Assembly (NCBI GenBank): GCA_020431825.1
Contig: JAGQHN010000027.1
Span: 1-51,204, forward strand
Source: Trueperaceae bacterium
GTDB lineage: Bacteria; Deinococcota; Deinococci; Deinococcales; Trueperaceae
Direction of reading: 5' to 3'
Length of the DNA: 51,204 bases
Part shown: positions 25,072 to 33,926 of the stretch, piece after piece
Layout of the letters: every line of letters starts with the position of its first letter
Numbering within the stretch: position 1 is the stretch's first letter
The notes under the pieces: generated by a model
The model's database searches: none
What the model was told of the DNA's origin: nothing
Seen by the model: the letters and a program-made list of their open reading frames with translations, nothing else
Translations under genes and position numbers: made by a program

Positions 25072-25155
25072 GGTGTACCAGATTTTGTGTGCTTGCTTAG
25101 ATGAATGTCTATGCCGACTGGTTTTGTCTTTTCACGACACACAAAATCGGACACC
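25072..25155. repeat. 84-base inverted-repeat element between convergent genes
   Basis: Perfect 11-base arms GATTTTGTGTG (25081-25091) and CACACAAAATC (25138-25148) are flanked by outer arms GGTGT (25072-25076) and ACACC (25151-25155). The element fills the gap between the stops of two convergent genes. It could be a bidirectional terminator or a remnant of a small inverted-repeat element. There is no T-run, which argues against a simple terminator. Confidence 0.5.
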
Positions 25156-25161
25156 CTCAAG

Positions 25162-26157
25162 TCAAGCAACCCCGACTTCGACTCCTAAATCTCTTAACCA
25201 TTTCCGGTAAGCTATGGCAAGTCTATCAGATTTTATATGCAGTTCGGCAGCAAGGTCTAAAGGAAGCTCTTCGGGACGCTGGCTTAGTAAAATTGTTTCA
25301 TCCTGCGAAAAGATCTTGTCCTGAAAGTCGCTAAATTGCTTATCATCCAGTTCAAAGCCATAGTTTCGCGTTAACACGGCGTAAGCCATCGTTTTTCTGT
25401 GGGCCAGCGGTGTGGTATGGAGCATGATGGCAAAGACATCCGACCCCTGGTCATCGGTTTTGGTAAATTGTACGGTTAAAGGTCGTAAAACCTGATAAAC
25501 ATAATCATTATTGACATCTTTGCCCCGACCATCGGGGTCAGGCTGAAACACCGTAATGGTGTCGGTCACAAGCTTTCCCTCTCGCTCATGAACGTGATAC
25601 TCAGGAATGACGGAGTGTTCGGGTACCCCTAAAAAACCCTCGTGCACCCACATGAGATGGGAAACATCAAGAAAGTTTTCTATGACCCGGGGCGCTTCGG
25701 CATTAACTATATAAGGGCCGCAGATAATAGTGTGAAACGCCTGATCATCTGCTTCCATAAATTCAGGAACGCCATGCGCTGGGCTACCTAAAGATACCCA
25801 GATGAGGCCATATTTTTCCTCACAGGGGTAACTGAAGGCTTTGGCTTTTGTTGGAATGGGCATGTTGGGTTGGGCCGGGATGAGAGTGCACTGACCTTCA
25901 CCATTAAAGTGCCAGCCGTGGTAAGGACAAACCAACTGGTCATCTGAAACTTTTCCCAGTGACAGCGCAGTACCTCGGTGAATACATAGATCACGAAAGG
26001 CATGAACGCCTGTGCTACTGCGCCAGACCACCAGATCTTCGCCTAAAACACTGACTCGAGTCGGTTTGCTAATATCAGCGGCTGTGGCAACGGCCATCCA
26101 TTCATTGACCAGAACAGGATCGTTAAGGGCGGGGACTTTGGGACTAAGTAGGCTCAT
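25162..26157 (-). CDS. Rieske non-heme iron oxygenase, alpha-subunit type
   Basis: The 331-residue protein has an N-terminal Rieske [2Fe-2S] domain with C58, H60, C77 and H80 (CIHRG and CPYHGWHF). Its catalytic domain has the mononuclear iron motif NFLDVSHLMWVH (D164, H167, H172). The size and sequence fit the vanillate O-demethylase/pheophorbide a oxygenase class that works with a separate reductase. No reductase gene is close by, and the substrate is unknown. AGGAG lies eight bases before the ATG. A long palindrome sits in the promoter region. Confidence 0.88.
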   Translation of the reverse strand: MSLLSPKVPALNDPVLVNEWMAVATAADISKPTRVSVLGEDLVVWRSSTGVHAFRDLCIHRGTALSLGKVSDDQLVCPYHGWHFNGEGQCTLIPAQPNMPIPTKAKAFSYPCEEKYGLIWVSLGSPAHGVPEFMEADDQAFHTIICGPYIVNAEAPRVIENFLDVSHLMWVHEGFLGVPEHSVIPEYHVHEREGKLVTDTITVFQPDPDGRGKDVNNDYVYQVLRPLTVQFTKTDDQGSDVFAIMLHTTPLAHRKTMAYAVLTRNYGFELDDKQFSDFQDKIFSQDETILLSQRPEELPLDLAAELHIKSDRLAIAYRKWLRDLGVEVGVA

Positions 26158-26181
26158 ACTGGGCTCCTAATCGTTAAAAAT

Positions 26182-26217
26182 ACGGTAACTTAGCTAAGCT
26201 CGAGCTTAATATACCGT
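26182..26217 (-). promoter_or_regulatory. Palindrome over the presumed promoter of the Rieske gene
   Basis: Outer arms ACGGTA (26182-26187) and TACCGT (26212-26217) flank a perfect 14-base palindrome TAAGCTCGAGCTTA (26195-26208). On the minus strand TATATT (26208-26213) and a weak TTAAAG 17 bases upstream form a plausible promoter. The position suits an operator; a leader hairpin is the alternative. Confidence 0.4.
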
Positions 26218-26344
26218 GTCTTGCCAGGGACTTTAAGCCATTATAGGGCGTCATCAATTTTGCAAAAAGGGCAGCTTTTCCCTGACGAATAACCAGTTTC
26301 TCTAGCCAACCACAGGCATGTCTTAAGAAAAGCCAGCATTCATC

Positions 26345-26374
26345 TTGTTAAGACTGTACATCTTTCGTTATAGT
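26345..26374 (+). promoter_or_regulatory. Promoter of the nucleoside ABC transporter operon, leaderless
   Basis: TTGTTA (26345-26350) and TATAGT (26369-26374) are 18 bases apart. The ATG at 26381 begins six bases after the -10, which is where transcription is expected to start. There is no Shine-Dalgarno sequence. The mRNA should therefore start at or next to the start codon. Confidence 0.6.
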
Positions 26375-26380
26375 GAATCC

Positions 26381-27928
26381 ATGGTGTTGTCGGCAACAGA
26401 GTCACCCCCAGCTACTATCCCACATCGTCTGAGTATGAAAGGCATCACCAAGCGCTTTCCTGGGGTGCTTGCTAATGACAATGTCAGTTTTGATGTAAGA
26501 CCCGGAGAAGTCCACGCCTTACTGGGTGAAAATGGGGCAGGTAAGACCACCCTTATGAATATTCTCTACGGCATTTATCAGGCCGATAGCGGCAGTATGA
26601 GCATCAATGGTAAGCCCGTGCAGTTTCGTTCACCTAAAGATGCTATGAGAGAAGGCATTGGGCTGGTGGCTCAGCACTTTCATCTAGCAAGGCGACACAG
26701 CGTGGCCGAAAACATAGGTCTTGGGTTGGGAGGCACTCATTTTTTCTACCCTGTCAGGGCACTTGAAACACAGATTAAAACGCTGGGCGAAACCTATGGT
26801 CTGGCGGTTGACCCTAAGGCAAAGGTCTGGCAGCTGTCACCGGGGGAGCAGCAACGGGTTGAAATCTTAAAGGCCCTTATACAGGGAGCAAAAATCCTTA
26901 TCTTGGATGAACCAACCAGCGTGCTTACTCCCCAGGAAGCTGAAAGTCTTTTTGCAGTCTTAAGGCGAATGCGCGCTGAGGGTGAAGCGGTTATATTCAT
27001 CAGTCATAAGCTTGATGAGGTTATGGAGATTGCTGACCGCATAACCGTGCTGCGTAAAGGTGCAGTAGTAACAAGTATGGATAAGGCGGAGGCCTCACCG
27101 GAGCTTTTGGCGCAGCATATGATGGGCAAGGCTGTGGCACCCCTTAGACCAAAAACCAAGCCGCCAGTGGCAAAAAACGTCCTCGAGCTAAAAAACGTTT
27201 CGGTCAAAAACAAACGCGGAATGAATGCGCTAAAAAGCGTTTCCTTTGAGCTTCATCATGGTGAAATTCTGGGCGTGGCTGGTGTCGCGGGTAATGGTCA
27301 GGCTGAACTCATTGAAATCTTGACAGGCCTGCATCAACCAAATGAAGGGCAAATCATGCTCGATGGCAAAGATATCACTTCGCTCAATGCCAAAGGGCTT
27401 TTTGAGGCAGGGGTGGCGCATATTCCTGAAGACCGAAATCATATGGGTGTGGTGCCAAGTATGACGGTGTCTGAAAATCTGGTTTTGCGCCAGTACCGCT
27501 ATCCTCCATTTGTTCAGATGGGCTTACTTAACTGGGCTAAAGTGAACAGCTTTGCGCAAAGCTCCATCAAGGATTATCAGATTGCAACACCTTCCAGGGA
27601 TACGCTGACGCGACTGCTGTCTGGGGGCAATGTGCAAAAAGTGATTTTGGCAAGGGAACTCTCGGGAGAACCAAGGCTTGTGGTTGCTGCTCACCCTACC
27701 TATGGCCTTGATGTTAGCGCAACAGCGCTGACGCATGACTTACTGCTGAAACAGCGTGAGCGAGGTGCCGGTGTTTTGCTGGTGTCGGAAGATCTCGATG
27801 AGCTTTTAAAGCTGGCAGACCGCATTTTGGTGCTGTTTGCTGGTGAGCTAATGGGTGTTGTTGACGCTGCTACGACAAGCCGTGAAACCATTGGACTTCT
27901 GATGGTAGGTCGAAGGGCCGCAGCATGA
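26381..27928 (+). CDS. Nucleoside/sugar ABC transporter ATP-binding protein (duplicated ATPase)
   Basis: This 515-residue protein has two fused ABC domains, as in NupO/YufO and RbsA. The first has Walker A GENGAGKTT, signature LSPGEQQRVEIL and Walker B LILDEPTSVLT. The second has a relaxed Walker A (GVAGNGQAEL) and signature LLSGGNVQKVILAREL, typical of the family, in which the second site is degenerate. It energises uptake through the two permeases that follow. The start ATG at 26381 is chosen because the promoter -10 lies six bases before it; an in-frame TTG at 26345 lies inside the -35 box. The stop overlaps the next ATG by four bases. Confidence 0.92.
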   Translation: MVLSATESPPATIPHRLSMKGITKRFPGVLANDNVSFDVRPGEVHALLGENGAGKTTLMNILYGIYQADSGSMSINGKPVQFRSPKDAMREGIGLVAQHFHLARRHSVAENIGLGLGGTHFFYPVRALETQIKTLGETYGLAVDPKAKVWQLSPGEQQRVEILKALIQGAKILILDEPTSVLTPQEAESLFAVLRRMRAEGEAVIFISHKLDEVMEIADRITVLRKGAVVTSMDKAEASPELLAQHMMGKAVAPLRPKTKPPVAKNVLELKNVSVKNKRGMNALKSVSFELHHGEILGVAGVAGNGQAELIEILTGLHQPNEGQIMLDGKDITSLNAKGLFEAGVAHIPEDRNHMGVVPSMTVSENLVLRQYRYPPFVQMGLLNWAKVNSFAQSSIKDYQIATPSRDTLTRLLSGGNVQKVILARELSGEPRLVVAAHPTYGLDVSATALTHDLLLKQRERGAGVLLVSEDLDELLKLADRILVLFAGELMGVVDAATTSRETIGLLMVGRRAAA

Positions 27929-29034
27929 GCTTTTTGGGTTATAGGCTCGAGCCCCGGGCAAAACCTCCCGGCTATGTGGTCTTTCTTTATTCCTTTGCGG
28001 CGGTACTCATTGCCCTGATTATTACGGGTTTTATTTTTATAGCCTTTGGCTTAAACCCTTTTTCTGCCTACGCCACCGTCATTCAAAAGACCTTACTGAG
28101 CTGGCGCGGCTTTTCTCAGGTTTTGTTAAAAACCGTTCCCCTGCTGTTAACGGGCGTAGGTTTGGTGCTGGCCTTCAGGGCACAGTTCTGGAATATTGGT
28201 GCGGAGGGTCAGATTTTAGCCGGAGCTGCTGCCGCTGCTGGTGTGGCACTTTTTATGCCCTTACCCCCGTTTTTAGGCATTCCTGCTATGTTTCTGGCTG
28301 GCTTTATCGCAGGGGGGATTTGGGGCTTTTTACCTGCCCTGTTAAAAGTTCGCCTGGGCGTAAACGAGATCATTACCACACTGATGATGAATTACATCAT
28401 GCTTTATATCGTACGCTGGCTGATTAATGGACCCTGGAAAGGCAAGAATGTGCGGGGCTTTTCTGAGAGTGATAAGTTTGATGCCAGTTTTGTACTGCCC
28501 TTATTTAAGGGTACACGCTTAAATTGGCCGACCTTACTTATTGCGCTGCTCTTTGTCCTTTTTATCTTCTTTTTACTCGCCCGAATGAAGCTGGGTTTTG
28601 AAATCAGAATGATGGGTGAAAGTCCTGAAGCGGCTCACTACGCTGGGGTTAACTTTCTTACAACCACCATTTTGCTGGTTTTACTTTCTGCTGGCGCTGC
28701 TGGACTGGCTGGTGTTGGCGAGGTGGCCGGGATTCATAAAAAATTACTCGAGCCCACTTCGATTTCTCAGGGTTTTGGTTACACAGCCATCATTGTTGCT
28801 TTATTAGCAAGGGGTAACCCTTTGGCTACCTTAGCAACCGCACTCCTACTTGGCTGGGTTTTTGCCAGTGGCGATGTTATGAAAGTATCGTTACGTTTGC
28901 CCGATCAAATGTCAGGGGTGATAAATGGACTCTTACTCCTTTGTATAATTGGCATAGAACCGCTGCTTCGCTACCGCATCGTGCGGGTAAACGGGGCCAA
29001 GCTTGGCGAAAGGGAAGCGTCTAGTGGAACTTGA
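27925..29034 (+). CDS. Nucleoside ABC transporter permease subunit 1
   Basis: The 369-residue protein has about eight to ten membrane spans. It carries the BPD_transp_2 family segments FRAQFWNIGAEGQILAGA and GVNEIITTLMMNYI and the cytoplasmic coupling loop MMGESPEAAHYAGVN. It pairs with the second permease to form the channel. The ATGA overlap with the ATPase gene shows translational coupling. The C-terminus overlaps the proposed start of the next gene by 11 bases. Confidence 0.92.
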   Translation: MSFLGYRLEPRAKPPGYVVFLYSFAAVLIALIITGFIFIAFGLNPFSAYATVIQKTLLSWRGFSQVLLKTVPLLLTGVGLVLAFRAQFWNIGAEGQILAGAAAAAGVALFMPLPPFLGIPAMFLAGFIAGGIWGFLPALLKVRLGVNEIITTLMMNYIMLYIVRWLINGPWKGKNVRGFSESDKFDASFVLPLFKGTRLNWPTLLIALLFVLFIFFLLARMKLGFEIRMMGESPEAAHYAGVNFLTTTILLVLLSAGAAGLAGVGEVAGIHKKLLEPTSISQGFGYTAIIVALLARGNPLATLATALLLGWVFASGDVMKVSLRLPDQMSGVINGLLLLCIIGIEPLLRYRIVRVNGAKLGEREASSGT

Positions 29035-29953
29035 TCTGATATTAAACACGATCGCCAGAGCACTTGCTTTTAGCACTCCCTTGCTCTGGGCAGCCCTTGG
29101 CGAGATTTATGCTGAGCGGAGTGGCGTGGTTAATCTAGGGGTTGAAGGCATGATGGTTATGGGTGCGGTGGTAGGTTTTATGGTGGGTCAAGCTACCGGC
29201 ATACCTTACCTTGCGCTACTCGTAGCTGCCCTGGTAGGTGCCCTTATGGGCTTAGCCCATGCGTTTTTTTCCATTACCCTTAATGCCAATCAATTTGTTT
29301 CAGGCCTAGCACTTACCATTTTTGGATTAGGCCTATCAGGGCTTTTGGGCAGGAGCTATGTGGGTCAACCCTTACAAGTGCCCATGAAAAGTGTAACGGT
29401 ACCGTTTCTCTCTGATATTCCCTTACTGGGTCAGGCACTATTTACCGATCAGAAGCTTCTGACTTATGCAGGTCTTATTGTTGCCTTGCTGCTCTACTTT
29501 GTTCTTAACTACACGCGCTGGGGTATGACACTTCGCAGCGTCGGGGAAAGCCCCAGAGCCGCTGATACCGCAGGCATTCCCGTAAACCGCGTTCGTTATA
29601 TTGCGGTGGCTTTTGGGGGGCTACTGGCAGGCGTGGCTGGTGCTTATTTATCTCTGGCTTACCGCCCCAGTTGGGGAGAAGGTATGACCAATGGCATGGG
29701 CTGGATTGCTCTGGCGCTTACCATATTTGCCCTCTGGGACCCACTAAGAGCTATTGGGGCCAGCTTTTTATTTGGTGCTTTCTTTTACCTAAGCTTCACA
29801 AAACTTCAGACTGTAATTGCGCCCGAACTTTTGACGATGATGCCTTATATAATGACGATTGTGGCGCTGACCGTGATTGCACTAGGACAGGGGAAACGTG
29901 CTTTTGGTGCGCCCGAAGCCTTGGGCTTACCCTATCACCGGGGTGAGCGGTAA
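29024..29953 (+). CDS. Nucleoside ABC transporter permease subunit 2
   Basis: The 309-residue membrane protein shows the family segments YAERSGVVNLGVEGMMVMGA, LNANQFVSGLALTIFG and the coupling loop SVGESPRAADTAGI. The GTG at 29024 is preferred because AAAGGGAAG precedes it and the homology begins here; an upstream in-frame TTG at 29003 lies within the first permease. No CTCGAG occurs in this gene. The receptor gene follows after 123 bases that contain two CTCGAG copies. Confidence 0.88.
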   Translation: MELDLILNTIARALAFSTPLLWAALGEIYAERSGVVNLGVEGMMVMGAVVGFMVGQATGIPYLALLVAALVGALMGLAHAFFSITLNANQFVSGLALTIFGLGLSGLLGRSYVGQPLQVPMKSVTVPFLSDIPLLGQALFTDQKLLTYAGLIVALLLYFVLNYTRWGMTLRSVGESPRAADTAGIPVNRVRYIAVAFGGLLAGVAGAYLSLAYRPSWGEGMTNGMGWIALALTIFALWDPLRAIGASFLFGAFFYLSFTKLQTVIAPELLTMMPYIMTIVALTVIALGQGKRAFGAPEALGLPYHRGER

Positions 29954-30076
29954 CTGTGAAGGTTTCCGATTTTGAAACTATAAGATAGAAAATCTGGTAA
30001 ACCACCTAAAACTTAGCAATTTGCTGCAAAAGTGCAGCTTTGCCTCGAGCCAAGCCTCGAGTTACAAGGAGGACAA

Positions 30077-31204
30077 ATGAAGAAACTTATCGCTCTTATG
30101 GTGCTTGTTTTGGCTCTGGCCTGGGCGCAAGATAAGCCAAAAGTAGGCTTTATCTATGTAGGCCCCGTCGGAGATGCCGGTTGGACCTACGCCCACGATT
30201 TAGGCAGACAGAAGCTCGAGCAGGAGCTTGGTGTTGAAACTCTGTATATCGAGAGTGTTCCTGAAGCTGATGTTGAGTCCTTTATTGATCAACTGGTAGA
30301 TGAAGGTGCCAGTATTATTTTCACGACCAGTTTCGGCTATGGTGACGGCACTATTGCTGCTGCCGAGCGTTACCCAGATGTGCTTTTTGGTCACGCCACG
30401 GGCTATATGCGCGCACCCAATGTTATGACCTATATCGCCGAAATGTATCAGAGCTACTACATCAATGGTCTGATTGCTGGTGCTTTATCCGAGAGCAATA
30501 AACTGGGCTATATTGCTGCCTTCCCAATTCCAGAAGTGAAACGCCACATTGATGCTTTCGCGATAGGTGCTAAAGAAGTCAACCCAGATGCCATTGTTGA
30601 AGTGCGCTGGCTCTTTAACTGGTTTGACCCTGCTGGTGCCAAAGAAGCTACCGAAGCACTTATAGCTGAAGGGGCTGACGCGTTTATCTTCACAGAAGAT
30701 ACGCCAACTGTTATTCAAACGGCAGCCGAAAAAGGCTACCCTAGCTTTTCACACTATGCCAGCATGTATGACTTTTCACCTGATACCGTTGCCAGTGGTC
30801 AGTTAACTGATTGGGGCACCATCTATATCGATTTTGTTAAAGGTGTTATGGACGGTACCTACACCAATGAAAATCTAGAAGACCTTGATTATATTTGGCG
30901 CTATACCGAAGGGGCTTCAATCGCAGGTGCTAAACCTGGTATGCCAATTAACCCAGTTTATGAAGACGCACTAAAAGCCAAAATGGTTAATGATCCTGTT
31001 TTGGGTGAAATAAGCGTTTATGACCTGGTTATGAAGCGGATTGAGCAAATGACAGCTGGAGAATTTGAACCTTTTACCGGCCCAATTGTTGACCGTAAGG
31101 GTAATGTCGTCTATGCCGAAGGCGAAGTTGCTACCTTAGGTGAACTGATGGGGCTCGAGTGGGCAGCCGATAATGTTGTCGGTGACTGGGATAACGAACC
31201 CTAA
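30077..31204 (+). CDS. BMP family substrate-binding protein of the nucleoside ABC transporter
   Basis: The 375-residue product starts with a signal peptide cut after AWA (MKKLIALMVLVLALAWA). It has BMP/PnrA-family features: KPKVGFIYVGPVGDAGWTYA, TTSFGYGDGTIAAAERYPDVLF and AEMYQSYYINGLIAGALS. PnrA-like proteins bind purine nucleosides. There is no lipobox Cys, so it may be periplasmic or otherwise retained. AAGGAGG lies six bases before the ATG, the strongest site in the operon, which fits the need for excess receptor. A bidirectional terminator follows. Confidence 0.92.
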   Translation: MKKLIALMVLVLALAWAQDKPKVGFIYVGPVGDAGWTYAHDLGRQKLEQELGVETLYIESVPEADVESFIDQLVDEGASIIFTTSFGYGDGTIAAAERYPDVLFGHATGYMRAPNVMTYIAEMYQSYYINGLIAGALSESNKLGYIAAFPIPEVKRHIDAFAIGAKEVNPDAIVEVRWLFNWFDPAGAKEATEALIAEGADAFIFTEDTPTVIQTAAEKGYPSFSHYASMYDFSPDTVASGQLTDWGTIYIDFVKGVMDGTYTNENLEDLDYIWRYTEGASIAGAKPGMPINPVYEDALKAKMVNDPVLGEISVYDLVMKRIEQMTAGEFEPFTGPIVDRKGNVVYAEGEVATLGELMGLEWAADNVVGDWDNEP

Positions 31205-31227
31205 GCAATCTATTATTTAGAGCAATA

Positions 31228-31263
31228 AAAACCTCCCGAGGTAAAGATGCTTCGGGAGGTTTT
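31228..31263. terminator. Bidirectional terminator between the BMP and fasciclin genes
   Basis: A perfect 12-pair stem AAAACCTCCCGA/TCGGGAGGTTTT with a 12-base loop gives a T-run on both strands. It sits between the two convergent stops. Confidence 0.88.
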
Positions 31264-31275
31264 AGTTAGTGAAGA

Positions 31276-32088
31276 CTAATTACCAATAACACCTAGTCCA
31301 ATTTCGCCGCAGGCAACATCGTTATTGGGCTCATCGGGTGAAAGTTGGACATTGACATAAGCATCGGTAGAGGCAAAGCTCGAGAACGGTAACTTGAGTA
31401 CGGTGCGGCTCAGACCATAATTGGCTGGAATGTCATTGAGTCCGGCAAAAACCTCGCCGCCGCTGCCACAGTTGCCGTAGTGTATTTTGACTGGGTGAAA
31501 GCCTTTGCCCTGAGTACCTGAAAGACTAACAGTAACAATCGTCTTTTCTTCGTTACCGACTAAAGTAACAATGCCCAGAACGCCACTGCGATTTTTGGTA
31601 TCTAGCAGATATTGCAAGGCGCCTTCTTGCGGTAGTCCCTGTGCGGGAGGCAAGATAATGGCATCAACTACATGAATATAGCCGTTAGACGTTTTAACGT
31701 CAGGTGTAATGACTCTGGCATTTTCTGCATAAACTGCTCCACTACCCACTGCCATAGTGATAGGGCCAGCAAACGAGTTCAGGACGGGGCGCCTGAGAAA
31801 ATCAAGGCTATCGAATTCTCCATAAATAAGGTGCTGTTTTAAGAGATCAGTCAAAATGCGCTTGTTTTTGCTTATGCTACTTAACGTATCTGCAGGCAGA
31901 TTAATAAAAGCATCATTAGTAGGCAAGAAAATGGTGGTATTGGGTCGGTTTAGTGTCCACTCTAAGTCTGCATCCTGCAAGGCGGTAAAGAAGATGCTGA
32001 AAGCTGGATTACTGGCTGCGATGTCATAGTTGGATTGGGCAAAGCAGGGCGTAATCAGAAAGAAGATGACGACCAGAAATTTTTTCAT
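31276..32088 (-). CDS. Secreted fasciclin-domain protein with C-terminal CHRD-like domain
   Basis: The 270-residue product has a signal peptide (MKKFLVVIFFLITPCFAQ). A FAS1 domain follows at about 20-150, with NTTIFLPTNDAFINLP, HLIYGEFDSLDFL and NGYIHVVDAIILPP. The last 100 residues resemble CHRD/Cu-Zn-superoxide-dismutase-like beta-sandwiches: KIHYGNCGSGGEVFAGLNDI ... AYVNVQLSPDEPNNDVACGEI. Both domain types are adhesive or matrix-linked. The ATG at 32088 has AAGGGG six bases upstream; a 14-codon upstream extension is unlikely because it would hide the signal peptide. Confidence 0.8.
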   Translation of the reverse strand: MKKFLVVIFFLITPCFAQSNYDIAASNPAFSIFFTALQDADLEWTLNRPNTTIFLPTNDAFINLPADTLSSISKNKRILTDLLKQHLIYGEFDSLDFLRRPVLNSFAGPITMAVGSGAVYAENARVITPDVKTSNGYIHVVDAIILPPAQGLPQEGALQYLLDTKNRSGVLGIVTLVGNEEKTIVTVSLSGTQGKGFHPVKIHYGNCGSGGEVFAGLNDIPANYGLSRTVLKLPFSSFASTDAYVNVQLSPDEPNNDVACGEIGLGVIGN

Positions 32089-32182
32089 AATGAACCCCTT
32101 AAGGTAGACTTCCGCCTTAATGTAGGGCAAAAATGAGCAAAGATCTGGTCAGTGCTCACAAAATTAGTAAGAATGAAGGTGG

Positions 32183-32476
32183 CTATTCGCTCGAGTCAAC
32201 GGTGCGTGGAACTTTAAAAAAATTATTCTCGGTTTCGTTGGCAAGGGCGTTGACGGCTTCTGGAGCCAGCGACTGACCGATTTTGTCTTCGCGAAAAATA
32301 TTATGTAGACTTACCGGGCGGGCTAATTCTTCTATGCCTTCGGTGTCAAGATGACGAATTTGTTCAAAATAGTCCAGAATCTTATTTAAATCATCTTTTA
32401 AATGCTGAGTTTCTTCGCCTTCAATTTCCAGGCGTGCCAGATTCTTAAGATGTTCCATGTCTTTATCACTAATCAT
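32183..32476 (-). CDS. gatC: Asp-tRNA(Asn)/Glu-tRNA(Gln) amidotransferase subunit C
   Basis: GatC stabilises the GatA-GatB amidotransferase that makes Gln-tRNA or Asn-tRNA. The 97-residue protein matches in length and sequence: KNLARLEIEGEE, LNKILDYFEQIRHLDTEGIE, then REDKIGQSL and NFFKVPRTV. The ATG at 32476 has TAAACT (32482-32487) five bases upstream and no ribosome binding site, so the mRNA may be leaderless. gatA lies 4 kb away on the other strand, and gatB is not in the window. Confidence 0.9.
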   Translation of the reverse strand: MISDKDMEHLKNLARLEIEGEETQHLKDDLNKILDYFEQIRHLDTEGIEELARPVSLHNIFREDKIGQSLAPEAVNALANETENNFFKVPRTVDSSE

Positions 32477-32502
32477 GACGTAGTTTATCAATAAACGCCT
32501 AC

Positions 32503-33060
32503 TTAGTCGTCGTCGGCGTCTGCTTTTTTGGAATTCATGAGTACGATGACAGTCACAACAATGCCAGCAACGACCGGAACCGCAATAAGCCAGATAAGCC
32601 AGGTCAGCAAATTATTGCTACCGGTAGCGGTAGGGGGAAAAACAAAGGCAATAGGAGTTTCGTTGCTGGCTTCTCCCACAAAAAAACTCAGGGTCGCCCT
32701 GGCCTCTTCTTGCCGGAAGGTTTGATCGCGCATAAGCAAGGTATATTCACCCGCATCATTCAGTTCAGCTGTGGTTTCATAAGTGCCAGGAGAGGTTTCA
32801 GAGAAAGTGACCTGGGTGACTTCAGACTGACCATTCTTCTTAAAATCTGCTAGCACCACTGCGTCTTCGATGGGGATTTGACTGGGGTCAACCATCTCGA
32901 GCCTCAGTGAAAAACTTTCGCCTGCTGCGGGCGTTGCCGGTTCGCTATAAAGCTTTCCCAGAACGATAGTGGCGTGAGCCAGGGCAGTTTGTGAAACACC
33001 GCCTATAAAACTCAGACTTAACAGAAAAATGAGAAAAACAGGTTTTAACTTACTATTCAT
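32503..33060 (-). CDS. Exported YtkA/CopC-like single-span protein
   Basis: The 185-residue product has an N-terminal signal peptide (to about residue 28, ALA), an immunoglobulin-like domain of the YtkA/FixH/CopC type (LYSEPATPAAGESFSLRLEMVD ... GTYETTAELNDAGEYTLLM) and a C-terminal membrane span followed by KKADADDD. The domain is thus anchored outside the membrane. YtkA-like domains often occur in copper or cytochrome oxidase contexts, but no such gene is adjacent. The gene ends 26 bases before gatC on the same strand. Confidence 0.65.
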   Translation of the reverse strand: MNSKLKPVFLIFLLSLSFIGGVSQTALAHATIVLGKLYSEPATPAAGESFSLRLEMVDPSQIPIEDAVVLADFKKNGQSEVTQVTFSETSPGTYETTAELNDAGEYTLLMRDQTFRQEEARATLSFFVGEASNETPIAFVFPPTATGSNNLLTWLIWLIAVPVVAGIVVTVIVLMNSKKADADDD

Positions 33061-33119
33061 ACATATCAACTTTCAGTTAGCCACTTAAGAGGCCGCACAA
33101 GGCATATCATAACTAGCCC

Positions 33120-33791
33120 CTACTGGGCTTGCCAGAGCCATTCTCTGAGACTAAGCCCAGAGTCTTTAAGCTTTTGGGCGATCTCTCTACCTACATAGCG
33201 GTAGTGCCAGGGCTCATAAATATAGCAGGTAATAGCTTCCTTGTTTTTTGGGTAGCTCATGACAAAACCATACTGCCAGGCATGCTCTTTGAGCCACGCT
33301 CCTTCGGGTGTTGTAGCCCAGTCCTCGAGTTCCCAGGCAGCTGGCCCACTGGCTGATCTGAAGTCAATGGCGGTACCAAGCTGATGTTCTGAGTGTCCGG
33401 CCCGGGCACTGCTTTTTAAGGCAGCCTCGAGGCCATCTTGGTTAACCCAGGACTGAAAGGTTTGTTCCTGATAGCCATAGCTGCGAAAAGCTGATTGTAT
33501 TTCGAGAAACATCCCTGCGGCTCGAGCTGCGTCATTTAGGGCTTGCAGGTCAGCGAGCATCAGCTGGCGCACTTCTTTTTCGCTGCCAAAGCCAGCCTCA
33601 GAAACCTTAATCAAGTCAGTAGGTTGATAGGTTGGGCTAAGCTTATAAATGGTATCAAGCAGGCTGATTTGCCAGTCTGACAGCTCCTGATGATAGGTGG
33701 GAACATCGTCATAGCGGCAATCTGGAAGAGGTTGTGCAAGGCCAGAAATGGTTGAAGACAGAAAAATAAGAATGGACAGTCGAAAAAACAT
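33120..33791 (-). CDS. D-alanyl-D-alanine carboxypeptidase (VanY/LdcB, peptidase M15)
   Basis: This secreted zinc peptidase trims the terminal D-Ala of peptidoglycan stem peptides. The 223-residue product has a signal peptide (to about residue 19), the zinc motif SEHQLGTAID (His and Asp ligands) and EPWHYRYVG with the catalytic Glu and third His ligand. The segment IQSAFRSYGYQEQTF is typical of the M15B group. No vancomycin resistance genes are nearby, so this is cell-wall maintenance. A downstream 60-base gap separates it from the YtkA-like gene. Confidence 0.9.
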   Translation of the reverse strand: MFFRLSILIFLSSTISGLAQPLPDCRYDDVPTYHQELSDWQISLLDTIYKLSPTYQPTDLIKVSEAGFGSEKEVRQLMLADLQALNDAARAAGMFLEIQSAFRSYGYQEQTFQSWVNQDGLEAALKSSARAGHSEHQLGTAIDFRSASGPAAWELEDWATTPEGAWLKEHAWQYGFVMSYPKNKEAITCYIYEPWHYRYVGREIAQKLKDSGLSLREWLWQAQ

Positions 33792-33926
33792 GACTGCCTA
33801 GTCTAAACAGGCAGGTTGGAATTATTGGCTATCTGGCTGACTAGACTTGTCGCGAAAGTGTCAACTGAGCAAGGGCAAAATCAATGAACATTGTTATCAA
33901 AGTTGACTTTTGCATAAGAACTACTT

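Noticed and set aside
32096-32110. CCCTTAAGG near the fasciclin gene as another copy of the recA-type operator.
   Set aside because: It has no 5-base centre, and the half-site sequence does not match ACCTTA on both sides.
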